Shown: piece after piece, positions 9,704-18,119 of the stretch
Layout: each line of letters opens with the position of its first letter
How positions within the stretch are numbered: the stretch's first letter is position 1
Origin: Rhodothermales bacterium
Lineage (GTDB): Bacteria; Bacteroidota; Rhodothermia; Rhodothermales; JABDKH01
Length of the DNA: 64,000 nucleotides
Assembly: GCA_013002165.1 (NCBI GenBank)
Contig: JABDKO010000220.1
Location: forward strand, 22,645 to 86,644
Direction of reading: 5' to 3'
Program-made: the position numbers and the translations under genes
The notes under the pieces: model-generated
The model's input: the letters and a program-made list of their open reading frames with translations, nothing else
Database searches by the model: none
Told to the model about the DNA's origin: nothing

Positions 9704-9809
9704 ACGAGCTTGTCCTCTGAAGCGATACTACTGGAAACGATTACGGTAGGGTAAAAGTCTGTAACAAGCAACAGAACTACCTGCGATCGAAAGCCGTACT
9801 GTTGTACCT

Positions 9810-11609
9810 ATGCGGCCACTTGCCCATCTCAATAAGTTCTACTGGAAGTACCGGTGGCTTTTCATTCCCGGTCTCTTGTGTGCGGTCGGCTCAGCGATAT
9901 TCTCGCTGATGGTTCCAATGATTGTCCGGCAGGCTGTCGACAATATCCCGATATTTGTTCGAGTGTACGCACCGTTGTCAGATTCGTCTGTTGCGGAGTC
10001 GCTTCATGGCTCGTTCTTCACGACGCTCCTGCTGTACGGACTGATTATAATTTCTCTGAGTCTGTTTTCCGGGGTTTTTTCGTTTCTCATGCGACAGACT
10101 ATCGTTGTGGCATCACGGCACATCGAATACGATCTGCGAAACCGTCTCTACGATCACATCCAGGGAATGTCGAGACGTTTCTATATAGACAATTCCACCG
10201 GTGACATCATTACGCGCGCGACGAGCGATATCGAGCAGGTACGTCGATACATTGGTCCGGCAATAATGTACCTGACACGAGCACTGGTCATTGTTGTGAC
10301 GGCCATCACGGTGATGTTTATAATCTCGCCCCGGCTGACGCTTTTCGCAATAATTCCGATGCCGTTCCTTGCTGTTGCCGTGTTCTTCGTTGCCCACCTT
10401 GTTCACAAGCGAAGCGACGAGCTGCAGAAGCAATACTCCAGTCTCACGACCCTGGTGCAGGAAGCTCTCTCAGGGATCCGGGTCGTCAAGGCATACACCC
10501 GGGAGGAGCACGAGGCGAAGTCCTTCTCTCGTGAGAGTGATGAATACCGGAGGCGGATGCTCGACCTCGCGGCAGTCGAAGCGGCATTTCGTCCTGTCTT
10601 TATCCTTCTGATAGGCATGTCAACCATCATTGTCGTCTGGGTTGGCGGCCGGCTTGCTATGGAAGGTGCCATTTCCATCGGTAATATTGCCGAGTACATC
10701 ATTTATGTTGCACTCATGACCTGGCCCGTCGCGGCCGTCGGGTTTGTGATTACGATGGTGCAGCGAGCCTCGGCTTCCATGTCGCGTTTGCAGGAGATCC
10801 TGGACTCTGAGCCCGATGTCACAGATGGCTCACAGACGGACACTTCTATAGATCGCGTCGATGGTAGAATCCGGTTCTCAGATGTCAATTTCAGCTACAA
10901 GGATGGCCAGAATGTCCTGTCCGATATTCGTTTCGAACTCGATGCGGGTCAGATGCTGGCCATTGTCGGTCGAACCGGTGCCGGCAAGAGTACACTCGTC
11001 TCCCTGATTCCGCGCCTGATGGATCCGACTGGCGGGACCGTCTACATAGGCGGTAAAGATGCTCGCACGATTCCGATCGCAGTGCTGAGAAAGGCGATCG
11101 GGTACGTTCCACAGGAGGTATTCCTTTTCAACGAAAGCATCGACAACAATATTCGATTTGGAGATATCGAGGCCACGGAGTCGACAGTTGAGGCCGCTGC
11201 TCGAAATGCCGTTCTTTTCGATAATATCATGGAGCTCCCGGAGAAATTTGAGACAATGGTCGGGGAGCGCGGCGTTACTGTCTCCGGCGGCCAGAAACAA
11301 AGGACGTCAATTGCCAGAGCACTTGTTCGCGCACCCGAGATTCTCATCTTTGATGACGCACTGTCTGCCGTGGATACCGACACAGAGCGTCGGATTCTCC
11401 GCAACCTCAAAACGCAGCAAGGTGAGCGTACGCTGGTGATCGTAAGCCATCGAATTTCTGCCGTTCAGGATGCAGACTTGATTCTCGTTCTCGACGATGG
11501 CAACGTTGTTCAGCGAGGCACACACGATGACCTTGTCAGGGAGGAGGGACTGTACGCAAACCTTTACCGGCAACAACAGCTCGAAGAAGAAATCGAGGCG
11601 ATTGCGTAG
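9810..11609 (+). CDS. ABC exporter half-transporter, subunit A (degenerate Walker B)
   Basis: A 599-residue type IV (multidrug-type) ABC half-transporter: six membrane helices in residues 1-320 and a nucleotide-binding domain after about 345. Walker A is GRTGAGKST (near 386-394), the signature is the canonical VSGGQKQR (near 491), and Walker B with the D-loop is ILIFDDALSAVD (511-522). The usual catalytic Glu after Walker B is Asp here. This is the pattern of heterodimeric exporters such as TM287/288 or LmrCD, where this subunit contributes the non-hydrolysing site. Its partner is the second half-transporter at 12547-14355. A role in multidrug or lipid export is likely; the substrate is unknown. 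Confidence 0.93.
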   Translation: MRPLAHLNKFYWKYRWLFIPGLLCAVGSAIFSLMVPMIVRQAVDNIPIFVRVYAPLSDSSVAESLHGSFFTTLLLYGLIIISLSLFSGVFSFLMRQTIVVASRHIEYDLRNRLYDHIQGMSRRFYIDNSTGDIITRATSDIEQVRRYIGPAIMYLTRALVIVVTAITVMFIISPRLTLFAIIPMPFLAVAVFFVAHLVHKRSDELQKQYSSLTTLVQEALSGIRVVKAYTREEHEAKSFSRESDEYRRRMLDLAAVEAAFRPVFILLIGMSTIIVVWVGGRLAMEGAISIGNIAEYIIYVALMTWPVAAVGFVITMVQRASASMSRLQEILDSEPDVTDGSQTDTSIDRVDGRIRFSDVNFSYKDGQNVLSDIRFELDAGQMLAIVGRTGAGKSTLVSLIPRLMDPTGGTVYIGGKDARTIPIAVLRKAIGYVPQEVFLFNESIDNNIRFGDIEATESTVEAAARNAVLFDNIMELPEKFETMVGERGVTVSGGQKQRTSIARALVRAPEILIFDDALSAVDTDTERRILRNLKTQQGERTLVIVSHRISAVQDADLILVLDDGNVVQRGTHDDLVREEGLYANLYRQQQLEEEIEAIA

Positions 11610-11614
11610 GACGA

Positions 11615-12550
11615 TTGAGGCAAGTTTTTGATATAACACCCCTGGGTACAAGTTCAGCAGCTCCGATGCATGGGCGACATTTATCGTCTGTACTTGTCAG
11701 GGTTGGCTCCACACAGCTACTTATCGATTGCGGTGAGGCGACACAATTTCAACTTTCTGCCTCTCGCTACAAGCCCGGTAAGCTATCCACAATCTTGATA
11801 TCGCATCTCCATGGCGATCACTGGTATGGCCTTCCCGGACTGCTCGCATCTCTTTCACTGGCTGGAAGAACCCGGCGTCTGCAGATTGTTGGCCCGGACG
11901 AACTGGAGGGAGTGCTGCGAAGGATTCCCGGATTAAAGGAAGATGAGCTGGCATACCCTATCGATTTCATATCTACTAACTCGTCGGATTCGCTAAACCT
12001 GAAAAAAGGAATACGCATTTCCTGGGCAGCGCTTGACCATGGAGTACCGTGCGTCGGATATCGAATTGAAGAGCCGGGCGGCGAGGGGAATCTCGACGTG
12101 GACAAGGCGAGGAGCTTCGGAGTTGTGGATTTTCAGGACTACCAACGCCTAAAGGATGGTCAATCGGTAGAGAACAAGCTTGGTCAGGAAATCAGCCCAT
12201 CGGAAGTCATCAGTCCCGGCAAGCCGGGCAGGGTATTCGCGTACGTGAGCGACACGCGCCCCTGCGAGAATGGAATTATGCTGGGACGAAACGCCCAGCT
12301 GCTGATGCACGAGGCCACGTTTATGGAGGACATGCGATCCCGGGCCGAGGCTACGGGACATTCGACCGCTCTCGATGCGGCCCGGGTTGCGAAGCAGGCA
12401 CGCGCGGCACGATTACTTCTAACTCATTTCAGTGCTCGATATGAGGATGCAGAAATAGTTGCTCTCGAAGCCCAGACAGTATTTCCGAATACGTCGGCAG
12501 CTGTTGAACTCGCACCCGAAGCCGTCGAGGAACTTGCTGAACGAATATGA
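11615..12550 (+). CDS. rnz: Ribonuclease Z
   Basis: A 311-residue metallo-beta-lactamase-fold nuclease that trims tRNA 3' trailers. It begins with the family N-terminus ITPLGTSSAAP and carries the zinc motif HLHGDH (residues 64-69), then AALDHGVPCVGYRI and the C-terminal motif LLLTHFSARY. The start is a TTG at 11615, since the frame has no ATG before the conserved N-terminus; AGGA lies just upstream. This fits with the tRNA-Val in this window, which does not encode its CCA end. The gene starts 5 bases after ABC subunit A and its stop overlaps the start of ABC subunit B (ATGA), so the three genes are one operon. That placement is unusual. Confidence 0.93.
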   Translation: MRQVFDITPLGTSSAAPMHGRHLSSVLVRVGSTQLLIDCGEATQFQLSASRYKPGKLSTILISHLHGDHWYGLPGLLASLSLAGRTRRLQIVGPDELEGVLRRIPGLKEDELAYPIDFISTNSSDSLNLKKGIRISWAALDHGVPCVGYRIEEPGGEGNLDVDKARSFGVVDFQDYQRLKDGQSVENKLGQEISPSEVISPGKPGRVFAYVSDTRPCENGIMLGRNAQLLMHEATFMEDMRSRAEATGHSTALDAARVAKQARAARLLLTHFSARYEDAEIVALEAQTVFPNTSAAVELAPEAVEELAERI

Positions 12551-14355
12551 GCGACAAGGAAAAAGATAGTCAGGGACTTGACGGCAAGCTTCTGCGGCGA
12601 ATCATTCGATTCTTGCTGCCCTACAAATACTGGGTCGCGCTGGCATTCGTCACAGTTATTACCGCAGCCTTCCTCGGTCCACTGCGCCCCAAGCTGGTAC
12701 AGCTGGCCATTGATGAGCACGTGGTTCAGGGAGATATGGATGGTCTTCAGAGGATGGTGTCCCTGCTGTTCATCGTCCTCTTCGCCGAGGGTGTCCTGTC
12801 GTTTTTCAATACCTACCTGACGCAGTGGATCGGTCAGCAGGCCATTTACGACCTGAGACACAAGGTGTATCGCCACATTCAGAAGCAGTCACTGAGCTTC
12901 TTTGATCGGAATCCCATCGGTCGACTAATAACCCGTGTAACAAGCGATGTTGAGTCGCTGAGCAATGTACTCTCAGCCGGAGTCGTAACGATCCTCGGTG
13001 ATCTGTTCAAACTCATCTTCATTGCGTACTTCATGTTTACGCTGAACTGGGTACTTGCGCTGGTTACACTGGCAGTACTGCCGATCATGATCCGCGTAAC
13101 GTTCTGGTTTCGTGCAGTGGTACGCGATCAGTATCGAGAAACTCGCAAGCAGGTCGCAAGGCTCAACTCGTTTCTCCAGGAGCACGTGACAGGGATGCAG
13201 ATTGTTCAGCTGTTCGGCCGGGAGAAGGCTGAGATGGCCCGGTTCGAAGAGATAAACAACGACCACCGCGCCGCGCAGATCAAGACTATATTTTACTTCG
13301 CTCTTTTCTGGCCGGCAATCGACATCGTTGCATCTACTGCGCTCGGTCTGGTTATCTGGATCGGCGGTCTCCGCGCACTGGGTGGAACATTGACGCTCGG
13401 AGTACTGATCGCCTTTATCCAATACGCCCGGCAGTTCTTCGAGCCAATCAGAAATTTGAGCGATCAGTACAATACACTGCAGAGTGCTATGGCTGGAGCG
13501 GAACGAATCTTCGGACTTCTCGACCACCAGCAATCTTTGCCGGAATCCGGGTCGCCAGTTGCAATTGAACGAGCAAAAGGAAAAATCGAATTCCGGAATG
13601 TGTGGTTCCGATACGATTCCGCCGAGCCACCCTCGGATGAAGAGTCTGAACACAGGGAAGAATCCTGGGTGTTGAAAAACGTCTCTTTCGTAGTAAACCC
13701 CGGCGAGAGCTGTGCAATTGTAGGTGCGACGGGTGCAGGGAAGACAACTATAATCAGTCTCTTGCTCCGGTTTTATGATATACAGAAAGGGCAGATCCTG
13801 CTTGACGATATCGATATCAAGGAGTATGCCCTCCAGGACCTGCGACACGTTATCGGTCTGGTTCTACAAGATGTCTTTCTCTTTTCTGGATCAATCGAAA
13901 AAAACATTACACTCGGCAACGAGTCCATCACGCGGGAGATGGTCGTGGAAGCTGCACGGCTGATTGAGGCGGATCGCTTCATCGACCGCTTGCCCGATGG
14001 TTATGACCAGAATGTACGGGAACGAGGTATGGTCTTGTCGTTCGGGCAGCGACAACTCCTATCGTTCGTTCGGGCAGTCGTATACAATCCTTCTATTCTC
14101 GTTCTCGACGAGGCTACGTCCAGTGTTGACACGGCTTCGGAAGAAGTGATCCAGCGCGCGCTTGAGAAGCTTCTGGAAGGCCGGACGTCAATCGTAATTG
14201 CGCACCGACTGTCGACTATTCAGCATGCTGACAATATTCTGGTCATGCACAAGGGTCAGATCCACGAACAGGGGAACCATCAGCAGCTGCTTGCCATTGA
14301 CGGCCTGTACAGGAAGCTGTATGAACTCCAGTACAAGGAGCAGGAGGCAGCGTAA
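12547..14355 (+). CDS. ABC exporter half-transporter, subunit B (catalytic Walker B, degenerate signature)
   Basis: A 602-residue half-transporter with six membrane helices (residues 20-330) and an ATPase domain. Walker A is GATGAGKTT (near 393) and Walker B is LVLDEATSSVD (near 518) with the catalytic Glu present. The signature reads LSFGQRQLL (near 497) in place of LSGGQ. It therefore complements subunit A: the active site pairs this Walker B with the good signature of A, and the degenerate site pairs A's Asp with this altered signature. It is of the MdlB/TM288 type. It is translationally coupled to rnz through an ATGA overlap. A charged insert, DSAEPPSDEESEHREES, sits in the ATPase domain before Walker A. 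Confidence 0.93.
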   Translation: MSDKEKDSQGLDGKLLRRIIRFLLPYKYWVALAFVTVITAAFLGPLRPKLVQLAIDEHVVQGDMDGLQRMVSLLFIVLFAEGVLSFFNTYLTQWIGQQAIYDLRHKVYRHIQKQSLSFFDRNPIGRLITRVTSDVESLSNVLSAGVVTILGDLFKLIFIAYFMFTLNWVLALVTLAVLPIMIRVTFWFRAVVRDQYRETRKQVARLNSFLQEHVTGMQIVQLFGREKAEMARFEEINNDHRAAQIKTIFYFALFWPAIDIVASTALGLVIWIGGLRALGGTLTLGVLIAFIQYARQFFEPIRNLSDQYNTLQSAMAGAERIFGLLDHQQSLPESGSPVAIERAKGKIEFRNVWFRYDSAEPPSDEESEHREESWVLKNVSFVVNPGESCAIVGATGAGKTTIISLLLRFYDIQKGQILLDDIDIKEYALQDLRHVIGLVLQDVFLFSGSIEKNITLGNESITREMVVEAARLIEADRFIDRLPDGYDQNVRERGMVLSFGQRQLLSFVRAVVYNPSILVLDEATSSVDTASEEVIQRALEKLLEGRTSIVIAHRLSTIQHADNILVMHKGQIHEQGNHQQLLAIDGLYRKLYELQYKEQEAA

Positions 14356-14394
14356 CAAAAAAATGAGCTCCGGGCTGCAACTATTGATTATATC

Positions 14395-14410
14395 ATCGTA
14401 TATTTACGAT
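14395..14410. promoter_or_regulatory. Candidate ArsR operator in front of the ars operon
   Basis: A perfect dyad, ATCGTA-TATT-TACGAT, centred 24 bp upstream of the arsR start. AT-rich imperfect dyads at this place are typical binding sites of ArsR-family repressors, which dissociate on binding arsenite. It lies in the only gap (71 bp) between the exporter operon and arsR, so it would cover the promoter. A partial third copy, ACGATA, follows at 14413-14418. Confidence 0.65.
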
Positions 14411-14426
14411 AAACGATAGAATAACC

Positions 14427-14756
14427 ATGACAACGGCAAAAACAGACGCTTTCGAATTGACGGTATCGAGGGCTGCAGCATTTGCGAAGGCACTTGCTCA
14501 CCCGGCACGAATTCAGATACTACAGGTCCTGGCGCGTAAGAAAACTTGTGTGTGCGGCGAAGTGGTTAGTGAACTGCCACTGGCTCAGTCGACGGTTTCC
14601 CAGCATCTGAAGGCCCTGAAACAGGCTGGATTGATTACCGGAGAGATCGACGGACCCGCAGTATGCTACTGCATTGATGCACGAGCATTCAATAGTATCA
14701 GGAAAGAGTTCGTCAGTATCCTTGATTCGATCACCGCTGATGTGGACTGCTGTTAA
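14427..14756 (+). CDS. arsR: ArsR-family arsenite-responsive repressor
   Basis: A 109-residue winged-helix protein. The HTH helices read [20 protein letters not shown] followed by a wing and [16 protein letters not shown]. Cysteines suited to trivalent arsenic binding are C41 and C43 (TCVCGEV), a CYC pair in the wing, and C108-C109 at the C-terminus. It should repress its own operon through the palindrome just upstream and release it when arsenite is bound. It is followed 12 bp later by arsM, then by the CxxC AhpD-like gene and arsS, which fixes the inducer as arsenic with good confidence. Confidence 0.9.
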   Translation: MTTAKTDAFELTVSRAAAFAKALAHPARIQILQVLARKKTCVCGEVVSELPLAQSTVSQHLKALKQAGLITGEIDGPAVCYCIDARAFNSIRKEFVSILDSITADVDCC

Positions 14757-14768
14757 TGAGGCACAACG

Positions 14769-15647
14769 ATGATTACTACCATAGAAATTGAAAAAGAAGA
14801 CGTTGCGTGCTGCGGCGATGATTGCTGCTCAGATACGTCTGAAGCTGAATCACTCGAAACGGCACAGGAGAGTGATATTAAAATTGCAGTGAAAGAGAAC
14901 TACGGACGCATCGCTGATGCTGCTGCCACTGGCGCAGGATGCGGATGCGGGTGTGGTGACTCGAAGAGCATTGCGCCAACAAAATACAATCAGATGGATG
15001 GCTATGCGATTGACGCGGACCTCGGTCTCGGTTGTGGTCTTCCAAATCAATTTGCCGAACTGCAGGATGGCGAGTTCGTCCTCGACCTGGGCTCCGGCGC
15101 TGGTCTGGATGCGTTTATATCCCGCAAGGCGGTAGGAGAAGCCGGAAGCGTTGTAGGTGTCGATATGACACCATCAATGATTGAACTCGCAAACAAGAAC
15201 AAGGCGAAGCTTGGCTATTCCAATGTCGACTTTCGTCTCGGAGAGCTTGAAGATCTACCTGTAGAAACCAACGTAGTTGATGTAGCCATCAGCAATTGCG
15301 TTTTCAATCTCGTGCCAGACAAACGCAAGGCGTTTGCCGAGCTATTCCGCGTCCTGAAAACCGGTGGTCGATTTAGCATATCCGACATTGTTTACAGTGG
15401 AGAGCTTCCACAATCCGTGAGAGACTCGGTCAACCTTTATGTTGGATGTGTTGCGGGTGCTGTGAGTCTTGAAACCTACGTGAACATGCTACTGGAAACA
15501 GGATTCTACAACATTGCAATACGATCAATCTCCACAATACAGCTGGATGGTTTTACTGCAACAGATGACGATGAGAAAGCTGTGGCGGAGTTCCTGGAAT
15601 CTGGAGGACGCGTATTGAGCATAACAGTGACCGGTGATCGCGCTTAA
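14769..15647 (+). CDS. arsM: Arsenite S-adenosylmethionine methyltransferase
   Basis: A 292-residue methyltransferase that converts arsenite to mono- and dimethylated arsenicals, the first step of arsenosugar formation. The SAM motif is DLGSGAG (106-112). The three cysteines that bind As(III) in ArsM enzymes are all in place: C89 (GLGCGLP), C177 (SNCVFNL) and C227 (YVGCVAGAV). The N-terminus adds a CCGDDCC cluster and a GCGCGCG stretch that could collect arsenite. It lies between arsR and the AhpD-like gene in the same direction. Length and motifs are complete. Confidence 0.93.
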   Translation: MITTIEIEKEDVACCGDDCCSDTSEAESLETAQESDIKIAVKENYGRIADAAATGAGCGCGCGDSKSIAPTKYNQMDGYAIDADLGLGCGLPNQFAELQDGEFVLDLGSGAGLDAFISRKAVGEAGSVVGVDMTPSMIELANKNKAKLGYSNVDFRLGELEDLPVETNVVDVAISNCVFNLVPDKRKAFAELFRVLKTGGRFSISDIVYSGELPQSVRDSVNLYVGCVAGAVSLETYVNMLLETGFYNIAIRSISTIQLDGFTATDDDEKAVAEFLESGGRVLSITVTGDRA

Positions 15648-15746
15648 AAGGGGAATTTGCGTGGAGGCAGTAACAATTGGCACTGGATGACTACAAATGC
15701 GTATCATGGTCACTTTTGAATCATTCCAGGGTAAAGGACAATCAAT

Positions 15747-16082
15747 ATGCCTGATACGTATTACCGCCCGGAGGATCTGGGTAAGTTCGGCGAAATCGCA
15801 GAGGGTAGTCCCGATCTGGCTAAAGCCTTCTTCTCCTACTACGGCCAAGTATTTGAAGATGGCGCCCTCAGTGCACGCGAGAAGGCCCTAATAGCACTTG
15901 CCGTTGCACATACGGTTCAATGCCCGTATTGCATCGACGCATTCACAACCGATTGCCTTGAGAAAGGATCGGACCTTGAACAGATGACGGAAGCGGTCCA
16001 TGTTGCCGTAGCCATCAGGGGTGGTGCATCACTCGTACATGGTGTGCAAATGCTCGAACAAACAAAACGGATGACCATGTAG
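15747..16082 (+). CDS. AhpD/carboxymuconolactone decarboxylase-like protein of arsenosugar operons
   Basis: A 111-residue all-helical protein of the AhpD/CMD fold with the redox motif CPYC at residues 59-62 and a His at 55 (AVAHTVQCPYCIDA). This small family is regularly found beside arsS and arsM and is named after them (arsenosugar biosynthesis-associated peroxidase-like). Its exact reaction is not established; a thiol-disulfide or peroxidase role during arsenic transfer is an inference. It starts 99 bp after arsM, where I see no other gene, and ends 8 bp before arsS. Confidence 0.85.
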   Translation: MPDTYYRPEDLGKFGEIAEGSPDLAKAFFSYYGQVFEDGALSAREKALIALAVAHTVQCPYCIDAFTTDCLEKGSDLEQMTEAVHVAVAIRGGASLVHGVQMLEQTKRMTM

Positions 16083-16090
16083 GAGGTGGA

Positions 16091-17224
16091 ATGGCGCTGA
16101 AGAGTAGAGTGGATAGTGATTTGATCGAGATCCCGACCCTGGATGTTGATGGCCCGAGGCGTACAACATCCCTTCAGGAACGGCGATCGCCATTGACTGT
16201 GCCGGATGAGCAACTCCGGGAACTGGATAGGTTGCATCTGAAGATTGGTCCTTCGCAAACAGGTAACTTCGACGAAGATCTTCAAGTATCAGGATGGTCT
16301 GATTTCCGGCCGAGTTCACTGGACATATTCCAGATTAATGTCGGAAAGCTGTGCAACATGACATGCGCACATTGTCATGTTGACTCCGGTCCTGATCGGG
16401 TCAGTGAGAACATGGATCGGGAGACCATCGACGAATGCATCGACGCCATCAAAAGATCTGGTGCGCACACTGTAGATCTCACCGGCGGCGCACCCGAGCT
16501 CAACCCGCATTTCGAATATCTGGTCGATGCCTGCATCGATATGGGATTGCACGTAATTGATCGCTGCAATCTGACAATCCTTACAGTCAACCGTTTCCAG
16601 CACTTGCCGGAGTGGTTCGCCGAACGAGGCGTTGAAGTCGTCTGCTCGCTCCCGCACTACCGCCGGACCGGGACAGATGCCCAGCGGGGTGACGGCACGT
16701 ACGACAAATCGATACGTGCGCTCCGGTCCCTGAATGATGCAGGTTACGGACTGGGGCACGAGGATAAGATTTTGACGCTCGTGACAAATCCGGTTGGCGC
16801 TTTTCTGGCGGGAAGTCAGAGTTCACTGGAGTCCGAATGGCAGGCGGCGCTGAAAAAGAATCACGATGTTTCTTTCGATCGGCTTCTCGCGCTGAATAAC
16901 ATGCCGATGTCTCGTTACCTCGAGTGGCTTCTCTCCAGGGGTCACCTTGAGACGTACATGATCAAGCTGGTGAACGCATTCAATCCAGCGACCATCTCGG
17001 GACTGATGTGCAGAAATACACTTTCTGTAAACTGGGAAGGCTACCTGTTTGATTGTGATTTCAATCAGCAGCTTGAAATGAGCTTGCACCTCAACGGATC
17101 TACAAGACCACACGTTCGGGATTTCGATCTGGAGCACTGGCTAGCGCATGAGATTCGTACGGAACGACATTGCTACGGCTGCACCGCAGGTGCGGGCAGT
17201 GGATGCGGCGGTGCCATAACCTGA
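16091..17224 (+). CDS. arsS: Radical SAM protein of arsenosugar biosynthesis
   Basis: A 377-residue radical SAM enzyme with the cluster motif CNMTCAHC (88-95). The C-terminus carries the family's Cys/Gly-rich ending CYGCTAGAGSGCGGA. ArsS acts after ArsM: it attaches the 5'-deoxyadenosyl unit of SAM to dimethylarsenite, giving the precursor of arsenosugars. Some relatives have selenocysteine near the C-terminus; here all positions are Cys codons and the only TGA is the final stop. It is last in the ars operon and faces the CnoX-like gene tail-to-tail across 32 bp. Confidence 0.92.
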   Translation: MALKSRVDSDLIEIPTLDVDGPRRTTSLQERRSPLTVPDEQLRELDRLHLKIGPSQTGNFDEDLQVSGWSDFRPSSLDIFQINVGKLCNMTCAHCHVDSGPDRVSENMDRETIDECIDAIKRSGAHTVDLTGGAPELNPHFEYLVDACIDMGLHVIDRCNLTILTVNRFQHLPEWFAERGVEVVCSLPHYRRTGTDAQRGDGTYDKSIRALRSLNDAGYGLGHEDKILTLVTNPVGAFLAGSQSSLESEWQAALKKNHDVSFDRLLALNNMPMSRYLEWLLSRGHLETYMIKLVNAFNPATISGLMCRNTLSVNWEGYLFDCDFNQQLEMSLHLNGSTRPHVRDFDLEHWLAHEIRTERHCYGCTAGAGSGCGGAIT

Positions 17225-17256
17225 CGTCCTTCCTGACGAACTGGGGGTCTGGCTGA

Positions 17257-18072
17257 TTAATACAGGATCATGTCGAATGTTCGGCGCAGCTCTCTGGTAA
17301 CGGGATGTCCTGGTCCCAACAAAGTGAAGAGGGCTATGCATGCCTTTCGCGATCCGTCGTCATCGTAGTAGCGCTCTTTCCCGATTACGTCGATATATTT
17401 CTTGATCGCAGCGGACAGTTTTCCATCGACTACATCTTGCCCCGCTTTCATGTACAAATCGCGGACATCGCCCTCTGGCAACTGTAGCTCTCCGGAGGCG
17501 ATCCCATGGATGTGCTTCAGGGTTTCGATACTGTCCCGAATCTGTATCTGCGATGGTTCACTGGCTTCCATGTTCGCGATGATTTTTTCAGCGGCGACAG
17601 GATCGCTGATCGCCCGTCGCTCTGCCAGGCTGTACGCCAGGAACGGATCCGCTGGATCTTCAAGGATTGCTTTTTCCAGCATTTTTTCTGCGCGTTCACT
17701 GTCACCTGCTTCTATCGCTTCGAGAATCTGGGCTTTCACCGATTTGTCACCAGAGGGAAGTGTCGTTCCCAGCCAGTCGCGAATAGCATGCTCAGGTAAA
17801 GCTCCTGTGAACTCGCCGACTATTTGCCCTTTCCAGAACATTTTTACAGCTGGAATCCCGCGTATTCCGTATTCGACCGCAAGATTTTGATTCTCATCAG
17901 TATTAACTTTTACCAATGTCCATTCGGGACCGGATTCACTGTCCAGCTTTTCCAGTGTGGGTCCGAGTACGCGACACGGTCCACACCAGGGAGCCCAGAA
18001 GTCAACTACGACAGGGCGTTCTTCGCTGGCGGAAATAACATCTTCTTGGAAATTCTGCACGTCAGATAACAT
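17257..18072 (-). CDS. Thioredoxin-fold co-chaperone with TPR-like tail (CnoX/YbbN type)
   Basis: A 271-residue protein with an N-terminal thioredoxin domain (about 1-105, active site WCGPC with Cys at 30 and 33) and a helical C-terminal half with TPR-like repeats (AGDSERAEKMLEKAILEDPA). This is the layout of CnoX/YbbN, which holds oxidised or unfolding proteins and hands them to GroEL. Unlike E. coli CnoX, the CxxC is intact, so it may also reduce disulfides. It has no signal peptide and is cytoplasmic. It is divergent from the beta-propeller lipoprotein gene, with 47 bp between the starts. Confidence 0.85.
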   Translation of the reverse strand: MLSDVQNFQEDVISASEERPVVVDFWAPWCGPCRVLGPTLEKLDSESGPEWTLVKVNTDENQNLAVEYGIRGIPAVKMFWKGQIVGEFTGALPEHAIRDWLGTTLPSGDKSVKAQILEAIEAGDSERAEKMLEKAILEDPADPFLAYSLAERRAISDPVAAEKIIANMEASEPSQIQIRDSIETLKHIHGIASGELQLPEGDVRDLYMKAGQDVVDGKLSAAIKKYIDVIGKERYYDDDGSRKACIALFTLLGPGHPVTRELRRTFDMILY

Positions 18073-18119
18073 CCAGCAGTACCTTTATTTTCTCAGGGAT
18101 TCAACAATTTTACGAGTCA

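Noticed and set aside
17170..17224. Possible selenocysteine codon in ArsS
   Set aside because: All C-terminal Cys positions are TGC or similar, and the only in-frame TGA is the final stop with no further family sequence after it.
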